The notes under the pieces are model-generated. The model made no database searches. It saw nothing but the letters and a program-made list of their open reading frames with translations, and was not told the origin of the DNA. Source: MKRK01 sp001896915 (GTDB lineage Bacteria; Bacillota; Clostridia; Oscillospirales; Acutalibacteraceae). From it: 22,429 bases of DNA. The stretch covers positions 1 through 22,429 of the forward strand of contig CALJJF010000059.1 in assembly GCA_937973935.1 (NCBI GenBank). Direction: 5' to 3'. The position numbers were made by a program, and so were the translations under genes. Below, in pieces: positions 1 to 8,022 of this stretch (position 1 is the first letter of the stretch; every line of letters starts with the position of its first letter).

Positions 1-734
1 AATCGGCGCTTGCAAGCACCGGCAAAGCAAAACAATTTACTGTCGTTTGCTCTGCATCCTTGGTTTTGTTTACAGCCGGTGCAATTCTGGCTGTGGTAAT
101 AGACAACTTTTTTCTGCTTCCGGTTATGTCGGTAGCAATGGCGCTACTCCCGTTTTTCTATACCTCCAACACATTGTCGTTCTACGAAAAGCATACAAAA
201 GAAGAACTGGAAACAACACTTTCGATTATTACAACATCATATGTACGTTCTGATGATATTTTAGCGGCGGTTAATGAAAACCTGCTTTATATTCGTCCTC
301 CGCTGCGCGAGGTGTTTCAGGCATTCATCGGTGATGCTTCGGCTGTATCCTCCGACACGAAAAAGGCCATAAGTAACCTCAAAGACAAAATTGACGATGA
401 TGTGTTTGAGGAATGGTGCGACACATTGATTCAGTGTCAGGACGACCGCACTCTTAAAGATACGCTCCAGCCGGTAGTCGCCAAGCTTACCGATGTCAGA
501 ATCGTAAACAATGAACTGAAAACAATGCTATCCTCCGTAAAGAACGAATACTGGATGATGGTAGCATTGGTCGTGCTGAATATCCCGTTGCTGTATGTGT
601 TAAATCACGATTGGTTTATGACACTTATGTTTTCTGTTCCGGGTAAAGTGGTTCTCGGCATTTCTGGCGCAGTAATGCTCATAACCGCACTATTTATGAT
701 GAAATTTACTAAGCCGATAGAATATAAACGATAA
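1..734 (+). CDS. TadB-like type II secretion F-domain protein (5' partial)
   Basis: The reading frame is open from the first bases (first full codon at base 3), so the gene starts upstream of the window; the TTG at base 60 is internal. The visible part has two hydrophobic segments near the window start, a soluble stretch with the charged helical character of a type II secretion F domain (around DTLIQCQDDRTLKDTLQP), and two further membrane segments near the C-terminus. TadB and TadC proteins form the inner-membrane platform of Tad/Flp pilus machines. The next gene, a TadC-like protein, starts 14 bases after this stop with a strong AAGGAGGTG site, so they are surely one operon. The matching ATPase (TadA/CpaF) would be expected upstream, outside the window. 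The family call rests on topology, residue pattern and context. Confidence 0.75.
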   Translation, partial: SALASTGKAKQFTVVCSASLVLFTAGAILAVVIDNFFLLPVMSVAMALLPFFYTSNTLSFYEKHTKEELETTLSIITTSYVRSDDILAAVNENLLYIRPPLREVFQAFIGDASAVSSDTKKAISNLKDKIDDDVFEEWCDTLIQCQDDRTLKDTLQPVVAKLTDVRIVNNELKTMLSSVKNEYWMMVALVVLNIPLLYVLNHDWFMTLMFSVPGKVVLGISGAVMLITALFMMKFTKPIEYKR

Positions 735-748
735 GGAGGTGGTCAGAT

Positions 749-1618
749 ATGTTACAAGCAATTATTGGTGTTTTGTGTGGAATAGGATTGTTTTATATCC
801 TTGTCGATTTTTATAAGGTACCGTATATGAAAACATCAAAGGCGGTCGGCAATCTTTCAAAAATGCAAAAGGATAAATCAAGCGGACTTGATATTTGGCT
901 CAAGGGAATAGCGACATGGTTATCAAAACACATCAAAATAAATGAATTTAAACGCGCACAGCTGGAGTCTGATCTAACAACGGCAAGGATTGATATTTCA
1001 CCCGAAATGTATATGTCAAATGCAATTGTGAAAGCTCTTTTGATCGGTGTTCTGGCTATCCCCATTTATTTTATCTTCCCGTTACTTTCACCGGCAGTTC
1101 TGTTTATGGCGGTAATTCTCTACCATCGCGAATATAAAAGTGCCGGCAAAAAAATCCGTGCGAAAAGAACAAGGATTGAGTATGAACTACCCCGATTGGT
1201 TTTTACAATTGAAAAGACCTTAAAGCATAATCGTGATGTATTGTACATGCTGGAATCCTATGCGATAAATGCAGGACCGGAGTTAAAGCATGAACTGGAA
1301 ATTACGGTTGCAGATATGAAATCAGCAAATTATGAAGCGGCACTAACAAGATTGGAAGCCCGTGTGGGGTCTTCCATGATGAGTGACGTTTCACGAGGGC
1401 TGATCGGCATTTTGAGGGGTGACGATACCGCCATGTATTGGGCGTCGCTTTCAATGAAGTTCAATGACATTCAAAGGCAGCAGCTCAGGCTGAAAGCCCA
1501 AAAGGTTCCGCGCAAAGTCAAGCGACTCTCTATGTGCCTGCTTTTTTGTTTCATGCTCATATATCTCATTGTCATCATTGTTCAAATCATGTCCTCCATC
1601 GGCGTTCTTTTCGGTTAG
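749..1618 (+). CDS. TadC-like type II secretion F-domain membrane protein
   Basis: This 289-residue protein has an N-terminal membrane helix (about residues 3-20), a basic amphipathic region, a hydrophobic hairpin near residues 92-125, a soluble F-domain-like part (ELPRLVFTIEKTLKHNRDVLYMLESY) and a C-terminal membrane helix (about 260-285). This is the topology of TadC, the second platform protein of Tad/Flp pilus systems. The start is fixed by AAGGAGGTG a few bases upstream of the ATG. It follows the TadB-like gene by 14 bases and precedes two pseudopilin-like genes. In Clostridial conjugative elements such platform pairs sit with DUF4320-type small proteins; a role in assembling a surface pilus for mating contact is inference. 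The exact substrate cannot be read from the sequence. Confidence 0.75.
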   Translation: MLQAIIGVLCGIGLFYILVDFYKVPYMKTSKAVGNLSKMQKDKSSGLDIWLKGIATWLSKHIKINEFKRAQLESDLTTARIDISPEMYMSNAIVKALLIGVLAIPIYFIFPLLSPAVLFMAVILYHREYKSAGKKIRAKRTRIEYELPRLVFTIEKTLKHNRDVLYMLESYAINAGPELKHELEITVADMKSANYEAALTRLEARVGSSMMSDVSRGLIGILRGDDTAMYWASLSMKFNDIQRQQLRLKAQKVPRKVKRLSMCLLFCFMLIYLIVIIVQIMSSIGVLFG

Positions 1619-1629
1619 GGGGTGCGAAT

Positions 1630-2043
1630 ATGTTTAAAAAAATTATGCGTTCAAAACGTGGTGAAGGCTACATTGATACCGTTGTCGGTATCGTAGTTTT
1701 TGTTATGATTCTTGTCGTCGCCATCAATGTGTTCAGCTTCCTCACACTAAAGCAGGATATGGATCAGATTTCTGAAGAACTGATTGAATCTGCAACCTAC
1801 AACGGAGCTTTTGACAGCGGCTTTTGGGAACGGGACTCTGAACTGCTGAATCAATATTTCTATTACGGCATTTCCATATCAGCCGAAAAATACTACAATT
1901 CGTCTTACAGCCGTGTACAACTCGGAGATACCATGACGGTGGAAATATCCACAACGACATATATCAAGGGGCTGGGCATTTTCCAAATACCCGTGACGTT
2001 AAATGTTAAGCGGTCAGGTATATCGGAAAAATACTGGAAGTAG
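1630..2043 (+). CDS. DUF4320-like pseudopilin / TadE-like protein
   Basis: This 137-residue protein has a short basic N-terminus (MFKKIMRSKRGEGY) leading straight into a long hydrophobic helix (about residues 17-38) and then a soluble domain rich in aromatic and beta-prone residues. The charged leader, Gly, then hydrophobic helix is the pseudopilin or TadE/F pattern; a prepilin peptidase could cut after the Gly of RGEGY, though no processing site can be proved. I recognise the overall form as DUF4320, a family found in Clostridial conjugative elements. The ATG at 1630 is chosen because GGGGGTG lies just upstream and because a longer in-frame start at 1534 would sit deep inside the TadC-like gene. 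It is probably a minor pilus subunit. Confidence 0.7.
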   Translation: MFKKIMRSKRGEGYIDTVVGIVVFVMILVVAINVFSFLTLKQDMDQISEELIESATYNGAFDSGFWERDSELLNQYFYYGISISAEKYYNSSYSRVQLGDTMTVEISTTTYIKGLGIFQIPVTLNVKRSGISEKYWK

Positions 2044-2053
2044 GCGGTGTGAT

Positions 2054-2533
2054 ATGAAAAGATTTTTAAATAAACGCGGTGATGGTTACCTCTTTCAATG
2101 TGTCATGATTGTGGTGGTGGCAATGATTTTGTCTGTGGTCATTTTCTATGCCAACACCATTTCCCTCGTTAGGATCACAGAAGAAAATACAAAGATTGTT
2201 CTTGATAGTTATGTCATAAAGAACTCCATCATCATTTATAATTCTATCAAGCAAGGCGATAACAATACGGACGTTTTGGATGAAAATCTTTATATCAAGG
2301 ATTTATGTGAATTTTGCACATTGGACAATTCTGGAACTATGTTGTATTCTTATAACGATGATGGAAGTATAAAGTATAAAATGTCCCTGCCCGTTATTTC
2401 CTTCAGAGAAGCAAACACATTAGAAATTCAGCTCGATTATACAATGTATGTTCCCATCCAATTAGACAGCAAAACACTTTGGTATGCAGCTGTTCCAATG
2501 ACAGTTGTTTCATCATTCAGCGAAAAATTTTAG
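2054..2533 (+). CDS. second small pseudopilin-like membrane protein
   Basis: This 159-residue protein starts MKRFLNKRGDGY and runs at once into a hydrophobic helix (about residues 14-37), followed by a soluble extracytoplasmic domain. Its N-terminus closely parallels the preceding gene (KRGEGY there, KRGDGY here, each followed by a Val/Ile-rich helix), so both are probably handled by the same machinery. The start at 2054 lies 10 bases after the previous stop with a weak GGCGGTG site; an upstream in-frame ATG at 2003 would overlap the neighbour. I know no confident domain name for the C-terminal part. A role as a minor pilin or pilus-tip component of the Tad-like system is inferred from position and leader. 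Confidence 0.65.
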   Translation: MKRFLNKRGDGYLFQCVMIVVVAMILSVVIFYANTISLVRITEENTKIVLDSYVIKNSIIIYNSIKQGDNNTDVLDENLYIKDLCEFCTLDNSGTMLYSYNDDGSIKYKMSLPVISFREANTLEIQLDYTMYVPIQLDSKTLWYAAVPMTVVSSFSEKF

Positions 2534-2544
2534 GAGGTTGTTTT

Positions 2545-3255
2545 ATGCGATTATTCAAAAACAAGAAGATGACAGCAATTATCAGCGGTTGTCTCGCCGT
2601 TTTGCTTATGGTAGCTATTATTCTTGCGGTCAATCTGCATGATAAAAAGCTTCCGGTGAACACAGCCGAAACGGTATCGGGAAGTACATCCAGCAATGTT
2701 GTCATTGAAGAGCCGGATACCACAAGCGGGGCTGCAAACAGCACAGCAATTGGCATTAAAGATGATGGTTCAGGTCTTACTCCGCCAGATGGCGAAACTG
2801 GCTCATCTAATTCTACAACCGGAAAAAAGGCGCAGAGTAATGCGACTACCGCAAAAGTGCAGGATAGTTCTACACCGGCTAAAGATAATTCCGGAGGCAT
2901 TCAAATCGGCGGTGGTGAAACAACTTCAAAATATAAATGCGGTTGTGCCAACCATCACTGCGACAGCCCTGAAACCCATGCTTTTGTTTTAAATCTTGAG
3001 TTAGAAGGATGCCCTTATTGCGGTTCTCACAGCTGTCCGAGTTTTTATGGTGTTGACGAATGGGGCAACGCCGGTTATTTTCCGAAACTCTGCCCGAAAT
3101 ACGATATAAAAAAAGACCCCGTTTATTATTGTCAGGAATGCGGGAAAAAAACTGGAGACGGCAGTAAGGGCACTTGTGTGAGATTTGTAAAAGACTGCAA
3201 CTGCCCGAATTGCGGTGTATTTGTTAAAGCCGGCACTTGCCATACATGTAAATAA
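2545..3255 (+). CDS. membrane-anchored protein with Cys-rich C-terminal domain
   Basis: This 236-residue protein has a basic start and one membrane helix (about residues 9-29), then a long Ser/Thr/Gly/Asn-rich linker (about 35-130), and a compact C-terminal domain of about 105 residues with 15 cysteines in clusters such as CGC, CPYC, CQEC, CNCPNC and CHTC, with several His nearby. The spacing looks like zinc ribbons, yet the predicted topology places it outside the membrane, where disulfides or metal binding are possible. The start at 2545 follows TAGGAGGTTG overlapping the previous stop. It is the last gene of the pilus operon, directly before a terminator. I recall similar proteins in Clostridial conjugative elements but cannot give a verified family name or function. 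Confidence 0.7.
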   Translation: MRLFKNKKMTAIISGCLAVLLMVAIILAVNLHDKKLPVNTAETVSGSTSSNVVIEEPDTTSGAANSTAIGIKDDGSGLTPPDGETGSSNSTTGKKAQSNATTAKVQDSSTPAKDNSGGIQIGGGETTSKYKCGCANHHCDSPETHAFVLNLELEGCPYCGSHSCPSFYGVDEWGNAGYFPKLCPKYDIKKDPVYYCQECGKKTGDGSKGTCVRFVKDCNCPNCGVFVKAGTCHTCK

Positions 3256-3267
3256 AAATAGTTACTC

Positions 3268-3300
3268 AAAAGGCTCGGTCAAAAGACCGGGCTTTTTGTT
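3268..3300 (+). terminator. intrinsic terminator closing the pilus module
   Basis: A 13-base arm (3268-3280) pairs with 3285-3297 around an AAAA loop, including two G-T pairs, and the 3' arm runs into a T-rich tract. It lies 12 bases after the stop of the Cys-rich protein and before the ribosome site of the next gene. This is the classic rho-independent form. Confidence 0.85.
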
Positions 3301-3325
3301 TACCCTTCAAAGAAAGGATGGTTAG

Positions 3326-6220
3326 ATGAAAAAGAAATTATTAAGAAGTATTATCTTCATTTTAATTCTTGGCATTGTTTTTTCTGTGCTTACGCTACCT
3401 ACTTTTGCACTGGAATGGGATGGCAGCTCATCGGGCGGCGGTGGGAGCGGTTATCCTGCCGGACCGAATGGTTATGCAATACGTACGACAGGTGACAATT
3501 GCCTTGGTTATCGGTTCAGTCTTGTGGACAAGAACGGTAATAATAAAGTCAGTAAAGTAATTGATGTTTTCCGAAATACATCTTACGGGAACATGGAATA
3601 TACATCCGCATATAAGTTCAATACCAAGTACAATAAAAAAAAGCTGATAAATAATCAGAATAATGGATACGGTACATCAAAAAACTCCACAAACTGTTAC
3701 AAAGAAACCAGTATGGGATTTGCAACATCCATCCCCACACCTGATGGCATGGGAACATGGCAAAACAACACCACAAACCTGAACGCTGTTTTATCTGCCT
3801 TGAACGCAGGCAACATCAACGGTTTGAAAAATGGTGATAAAATTATTGTTGAGCCTTTATATGATGTTCGTCTACAAGGCACTTACCATGCTGTAACCAC
3901 AACTGAATTAGCCATTTATGGCAAGTACATTCTTGGAGTAAACAGCGATGGTGGTTCAAGCTCAACCAGTGAATCATGGGGATTTATTTCAAGCTATACC
4001 AATAAATATTATCCCAATGCTTTATATACTCCGGATGGTCAGGGTTTGTGGTCGAGTGCAAGCACACTAAGCTCCCGTGCTACGTTTTATAATATTATCA
4101 ATAAAGGTTATGGGGTCGGTATTGCATACACAGAAACCAAACCGGACTTTACACCTAATTTGAGTGTCAATATCTGTGAAGCATGGCAAGGCTCAAAATC
4201 AACGCGGTCATTTCATTATGGCAACTCAAACGGTTCTTCATTTAATAATTACGATTATGACAAAGGATATCCGATCAAGGGCGATACCGTGTGGTTTGCA
4301 ATTAATTATCCAAGTGAAAGTGAAAACTGTTATGTCCGCCAAAGCGTCAGACTTTCCGGTGGCAGTTGGACTTCAAGAGAAGTCAATTCTAACAGTAACA
4401 CATGGTATGATGTGGCTTTGTCACCTACAACAGTGGACGCCGGAAGAAGCAACTATACTGTCGAAGCAAAAGTTGACTGGCTTGATTCAAACGGCAATGT
4501 TCAAAAATATGGCTCAGTGAAAACCTTCTATATCCCGATACGCCCTAAAATTTATCGGTATCAGGCAGCAATGACCGACATAACCGGAGCAATATCAGGG
4601 TACAGCGGTTCCGGTGGCTCTGGCGGTGCAGTTTATGCCGGGCAACGTGTTACGCCCAAATACACTTACACTTCTGATAACTCATGGACATCCTACAACA
4701 CCTTCACAGGAACACTCTATAAATGGTCAGGGTCTTCATGGGTTTCAGCATATGGAAAAGCAGACGTTTCAGACACATGGCAAGGCATTAACCAAAGTTC
4801 ACCATACAGTCGATTCAGTGATATCGGTCTTTATAAAGTGCCGAAAACAGCATCAACAATACCTGTTAATTTAACTACCGCATGGTCTTCGGATACATCC
4901 CATACGAGTGAATCCTCATCGGTTAATATCCCTGTATTAACTCCTGATGTTGAACTTACAAATATTCATTTAGTTGATGAAAATGGATACTATGCTGATT
5001 CTCAAGACCTTGAAGCAGGTCAAACTATTACTGTGCAGTATGAGTACAAGAATAATACGAATTGTACGGTTTTCATTGAAGGTTATAAAAATGACAGAAA
5101 TAAAATAAGCGGTATTTATGCAATACCGGCTGGCGGTACTATTTATGTGAACGGCTATACCTTCAATGTTCCTAATATCCGCAATATAACTATTTGGGGC
5201 GGTGTATATCTGGAAAGCATGGGACTTTATAATACAAGCTATGAATCAAACGGCACAAATAACGAAAAGACGCTTAGTTGTAAAGTAAATCATCCACTCC
5301 GGCTGTATCCGATTGCCCCAAATGCCAGCTACCGTGAAGGAACCAATGTAATTACAAGCTATTGGTTAAGAAACGGATATACCGATAATTACACACAGTC
5401 TGACGAGATTACAGTTCGTTTCCGTGTATACAGTTCGGGGCGACTAATTACATCAGTAACCAAGTCGCAAACCGTTGTTCCGGGTAGTGATCAAAATCTT
5501 GTATATTTCAAGTGGTATGTCCCCGTCGGTCTGCTATACGGTAATGTTCAGATTACAGCGGATGTTATACAGGACGGTATATCCTATAATTCCATATCAC
5601 GAAATTACTCAACAATTCCATATCTTAATTCGGTCACACCAGACACCCAATTTGAAAAATCTGCACCGGACGGGTATTCAATTCCTATGCTGACGACATC
5701 AGGGTCCAAGTATTCAATATGGTGGGAATACAGTTGTATTGGCGGAATCTTTTTCAAGAATTATTTTGGTATAGGAGCAACATCAAGTACAAATGAAATC
5801 AATCCGATAACCGACCCTACAGCCACACAGTCAAGCGGAACATGGCAAATGAAATCAGGCTACGGCTTTGATCTGAAAACATACAGTGGAACTTCCTCAA
5901 TTTTATTCTTAGATGTTCCAAGTATATCTTCTTATACCGGTGTGCAATACGCATATGCGACTTTCCCGGAATATGACTTTTCAACTGTATTTGGCAAATA
6001 CCGTACCCTTGTTAAGTCCGGAAGCTACTGGTATTTCCCTCCGAATGGGAACTATGGGAAAGTGCATTTTACACCGTTATGGTATCCGGATGGCGATTAT
6101 ACAGTAAAAATCATTAAGTCGGATTTCTGGACTCCATCCGGTATGCTGTCCTTTTCAGAAGAAACCAATACAATCAATATCAAAGGAAATGCTTACGATG
6201 ATTGGTATGTCGGGCGGTAA
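3326..6220 (+). CDS. large secreted multidomain surface protein
   Basis: This 964-residue protein begins with a clear signal peptide: basic MKKK, a hydrophobic core, then a likely cut after TFA near residue 29. A Gly/Ser patch follows. The mature protein is rich in Asn, Ser, Thr, Tyr and Gly with many aromatic beta-strand patterns, as in chains of Ig-like or CARDB-like domains. Two short stretches recall each other (TPDGMGTW and TPDGQGLW, about residues 136 and 236). No LPXTG motif, C-terminal membrane helix or S-layer repeat is visible; the protein simply ends DDWYVGR. It stands alone between two terminators, preceded by AAAGAAAGGATG. Proteins of this size and character accompany Tad-like genes in Clostridial conjugative elements. 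Adhesion or mating contact is inference; there is no named domain I can defend. Confidence 0.7.
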   Translation: MKKKLLRSIIFILILGIVFSVLTLPTFALEWDGSSSGGGGSGYPAGPNGYAIRTTGDNCLGYRFSLVDKNGNNKVSKVIDVFRNTSYGNMEYTSAYKFNTKYNKKKLINNQNNGYGTSKNSTNCYKETSMGFATSIPTPDGMGTWQNNTTNLNAVLSALNAGNINGLKNGDKIIVEPLYDVRLQGTYHAVTTTELAIYGKYILGVNSDGGSSSTSESWGFISSYTNKYYPNALYTPDGQGLWSSASTLSSRATFYNIINKGYGVGIAYTETKPDFTPNLSVNICEAWQGSKSTRSFHYGNSNGSSFNNYDYDKGYPIKGDTVWFAINYPSESENCYVRQSVRLSGGSWTSREVNSNSNTWYDVALSPTTVDAGRSNYTVEAKVDWLDSNGNVQKYGSVKTFYIPIRPKIYRYQAAMTDITGAISGYSGSGGSGGAVYAGQRVTPKYTYTSDNSWTSYNTFTGTLYKWSGSSWVSAYGKADVSDTWQGINQSSPYSRFSDIGLYKVPKTASTIPVNLTTAWSSDTSHTSESSSVNIPVLTPDVELTNIHLVDENGYYADSQDLEAGQTITVQYEYKNNTNCTVFIEGYKNDRNKISGIYAIPAGGTIYVNGYTFNVPNIRNITIWGGVYLESMGLYNTSYESNGTNNEKTLSCKVNHPLRLYPIAPNASYREGTNVITSYWLRNGYTDNYTQSDEITVRFRVYSSGRLITSVTKSQTVVPGSDQNLVYFKWYVPVGLLYGNVQITADVIQDGISYNSISRNYSTIPYLNSVTPDTQFEKSAPDGYSIPMLTTSGSKYSIWWEYSCIGGIFFKNYFGIGATSSTNEINPITDPTATQSSGTWQMKSGYGFDLKTYSGTSSILFLDVPSISSYTGVQYAYATFPEYDFSTVFGKYRTLVKSGSYWYFPPNGNYGKVHFTPLWYPDGDYTVKIIKSDFWTPSGMLSFSEETNTINIKGNAYDDWYVGR

Positions 6221-6226
6221 TTCCAC

Positions 6227-6260
6227 GGGCGGCTTTTAATGAGCTGCCCTTTCTTTTTTT
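6227..6260 (+). terminator. intrinsic terminator after the secreted protein
   Basis: An 8-base stem (6227-6234 with 6242-6249, one G-T pair) and a seven-base loop are followed by a T-rich run, starting seven bases after the stop codon. The ribosome binding site of the next gene, GGAGGTG, begins immediately after the T tract. Confidence 0.8.
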
Positions 6261-6272
6261 GGAGGTGAAACC

Positions 6273-6890
6273 ATGTCAAATGAACAATTAGATGACAAAC
6301 GAATGGCGGGAGATTATGAAATAAAAACAGCAATTCGGATCGGTGGTGTTGAAATTGTCTTTGGTGAAAACCAAGAACTTGATAAGCCATATTTCTGCGG
6401 CGTATACTCACGAAATGAAATTTTTGCCCAATACACCCAGTGTATGGTAAGCGACGGATATGCGGAAATCATCCAGCTTTTTGGACATCGTGTTCAGGAG
6501 CAAGCCGACAAGGTGCTTGCCGAACAAGCAAGTCTTAATTTGCCGGTTAAAACGGTTACCGCTGATGATTGTTTTCCGCATGACTATTCGCAGAACATTG
6601 AAGGAAAAGTAGTAGCGGTTAAAGCTGAATCTCTTGCTCCTGAATATCGCACATCCAATCATCAATTAATTCTTATCATTGGTGGTAACGGTGCCAGCGG
6701 TAAAGGACGAGGCAATGCTTGCTTTTGTGTTAATTTATATACGGGTGAGCATTGCCGCTGGGAGCGATATGATATACAAGGTATTGTCAAACCGGAAGCC
6801 ATGCCGGAATGGGCAAACCAACGCGAATCAGAAATTCGCAATATACAACACCAGCCGAAAGAAAAAAGCAGATCGGAGGATGCGCGCTGA
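6273..6890 (+). CDS. conjugative-element accessory protein, unknown function
   Basis: This 205-residue soluble protein starts 6 bases after a strong GGAGGTG site. It has no membrane segment or signal peptide. A Gly-rich stretch (IGGNGASGKGRGNACFC, about residues 133-149) looks superficially like a P-loop but does not match GxxxxGK[ST]. I recall similar proteins in Tn1549-like and related Clostridial elements (pattern: MVSDxYxEIIxLF ... CFCVNLYTGE), but know no function. It is the first gene after a terminator, so a promoter should lie close by, although none is convincing. Its stop overlaps the ATG of a small downstream frame. It ends SRSEDAR, the first of nine proteins here that end in E/A-Arg. 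Confidence 0.7.
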   Translation: MSNEQLDDKRMAGDYEIKTAIRIGGVEIVFGENQELDKPYFCGVYSRNEIFAQYTQCMVSDGYAEIIQLFGHRVQEQADKVLAEQASLNLPVKTVTADDCFPHDYSQNIEGKVVAVKAESLAPEYRTSNHQLILIIGGNGASGKGRGNACFCVNLYTGEHCRWERYDIQGIVKPEAMPEWANQRESEIRNIQHQPKEKSRSEDAR

Positions 6891-6961
6891 TGAATAAATT
6901 TCAAATCAACAACTTTTCCAGTCCTCCGGAGCCGAAGGCGAGGAATGATGACCATGAATGA
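6890..6961 (+). CDS. possible 23-residue leader-like peptide
   Basis: An ATG overlapping the preceding TGA (ATGA) opens a 23-residue frame beginning MNKFQINNFSSPPEPKAR. A GGAGG lies about 10 bases upstream, inside the end of the previous gene, which fits translational coupling. The stop overlaps the start of the next small Cys-rich frame. It is too short to judge by composition; the Pro-rich middle is distinctive. It may be a real micropeptide or only a device that carries ribosomes to the next gene. Confidence 0.35.
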   Translation: MNKFQINNFSSPPEPKARNDDHE

Positions 6962-7142
6962 CTGTAACTCAAAAAAATACAACTGTTATGACTGCCGCTA
7001 TCGAAAAGATGGCGGTTTTGTTTGTGATGTATGTATTGCAAGAATATTGGACGAATTGCATATTGGAAAGAGAGGTAAAGACAATGCCCAGAAAACAGAC
7101 AGAGGCACAAAAACGGCTAAAAACGATACAGGCACTATTTGA
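6954..7142 (+). CDS. small zinc-ribbon-like protein
   Basis: This 62-residue protein has two CxxC pairs separated by eight residues (CYDC and CDVC) plus one further Cys near the start, the usual layout of a small zinc ribbon. A basic, Lys-rich tail follows. The ATG at 6954 is preferred because it begins MNDC; ATGs at 6945 and 6948 are in the same frame and possible. The last 59 bases overlap the next gene in another frame. The paired cysteines are the main reason to accept the frame. Function unknown; DNA or RNA binding is a guess from the family type. Confidence 0.5.
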   Translation: MNDCNSKKYNCYDCRYRKDGGFVCDVCIARILDELHIGKRGKDNAQKTDRGTKTAKNDTGTI

Positions 7143-7305
7143 TGCAGGTTTCCGTACAGAAAAAGCAATATCAGATATGACCCTTGAGGAAATGCTGAAA
7201 ATTACAAACCTTACTGTGGATGACATCAAAATGATTAAGCTGTTAAGGCACACAAAGTTATTTCATTTTTATCCGGAGGTGAGCAGGAATGAATTACAAA
7301 CTTGA
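7084..7305 (+). CDS. small helical conjugative-element protein, HTH-like
   Basis: This 73-residue protein begins MPRKQTEAQKRL with GAGAGGTAAAG upstream. It is predicted to be all helical, with the form 'ALFDAGFRTEKAISDMTLEEMLKI' then 'LTVDDIKMI', which resembles small helix-hairpin or HTH-like proteins I recall beside relaxase genes in Tn1549-like elements. The frame is open back to 6958, but that extension overlaps the zinc-ribbon gene and lacks a good ribosome site, so the shorter start is used. The 3' end overlaps the next gene by 17 bases, suggesting coupled translation. Confidence 0.55.
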   Translation: MPRKQTEAQKRLKTIQALFDAGFRTEKAISDMTLEEMLKITNLTVDDIKMIKLLRHTKLFHFYPEVSRNELQT

Positions 7306-8011
7306 ACTTGTAACGTGTGATGAGGAAAAACTGTTTTTTTCACAGAATGAAGAAACTGATAAAAAAATTGGATGTATCGGTCACCTGCGCGGAGATTTTG
7401 ACAGCAAAGGTAACTCGTTTTACACCACATGGTTCGACCACCAATCCGATTTGAAAATAGAGTTCTTCAAAAAAGAGATTGATGATGTAGTCAATTTCTT
7501 TAGGGAAAGCAATGAATGCCCAATATTAAAAAACCGGAGTTTTATGGCGGACTATTGCCGTAAATACTCAGAAGGCAAACTGGAATCACGAAAAGATTCC
7601 TTTGGGTTTAAGGCTGTAACTTCAAATTATAGCTATTACATTCGGTGCTTCCCTCATGCCGGCGACAATAATTTTTATATCTATTGTTATGAAAACAATC
7701 TGTTAATGCGTGAAATTCTAAAAACACCGGGTTTGCCGAATGCTTGTATGTCGGTGCTTGCCGAAACCGGAGAGTGCATTTTCCTTAAACTCGGACAGCG
7801 CGGATATTTCCCTTACCAATGGTCGGATGACAGGAACGAAAACCGTGCTTTCTCAGATCGTTATAATTCCGAACATGGTATCACAAAAGCACAGGAAGAA
7901 GCTATGAGCATCGGGTCTATGTTTGGATGGAATGTTCCCGGTGCTGATCCGAAAAATTACGATGGAGACGGAAAACCTATCAACCCCAAAAGAAAAGATA
8001 CGGAAAGATGA
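7289..8011 (+). CDS. conjugative-element accessory protein (240 aa), unknown function
   Basis: This 240-residue soluble protein starts MNYKLELVT after CCGGAGGTGAGC. No membrane segment, signal or recognised catalytic motif is visible. The N-terminal part contains the pattern IGHLRGDF...FYTTWFDHQSDLK, which I recall from a recurrent but uncharacterised family in Clostridial integrative elements. It overlaps the previous gene by 17 bases, and its stop overlaps an ATG that lies in frame just ahead of the next gene, so translation of this cluster is likely coupled. The C-terminus is basic and ends KRKDTER, part of the shared E/A-Arg tail set. Confidence 0.7.
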   Translation: MNYKLELVTCDEEKLFFSQNEETDKKIGCIGHLRGDFDSKGNSFYTTWFDHQSDLKIEFFKKEIDDVVNFFRESNECPILKNRSFMADYCRKYSEGKLESRKDSFGFKAVTSNYSYYIRCFPHAGDNNFYIYCYENNLLMREILKTPGLPNACMSVLAETGECIFLKLGQRGYFPYQWSDDRNENRAFSDRYNSEHGITKAQEEAMSIGSMFGWNVPGADPKNYDGDGKPINPKRKDTER

Positions 8012-8022
8012 GGTGTTTAAGG

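Noticed and set aside
1534..1629. Upstream in-frame start for the DUF4320-like gene
   Set aside because: It lies inside the conserved membrane helix of the TadC-like gene and would destroy the short basic pseudopilin leader.
2517..2900. 127-residue reverse-strand frame opposite the Ser/Thr-rich linker
   Set aside because: Low-complexity linker DNA commonly gives long antisense frames; no ribosome site or domain, and all good genes are on the plus strand.
4164..4520. 118-residue forward frame inside the secreted protein gene
   Set aside because: Composition and repetitive Thr/Gln pattern follow the gene above it; no ribosome site and no family resemblance.
6671..6720. P-loop ATPase motif in the 205-residue accessory protein
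   Set aside because: The Gly-rich GGNGASGKGRG stretch lacks the GK[ST] ending, and no second nucleotide-binding motif is present.
6958..7083. N-terminal extension of the 73-residue helical protein
   Set aside because: It overlaps the CxxC-bearing frame and lacks a ribosome site; the ATG at 7084 has GAGAGG upstream.
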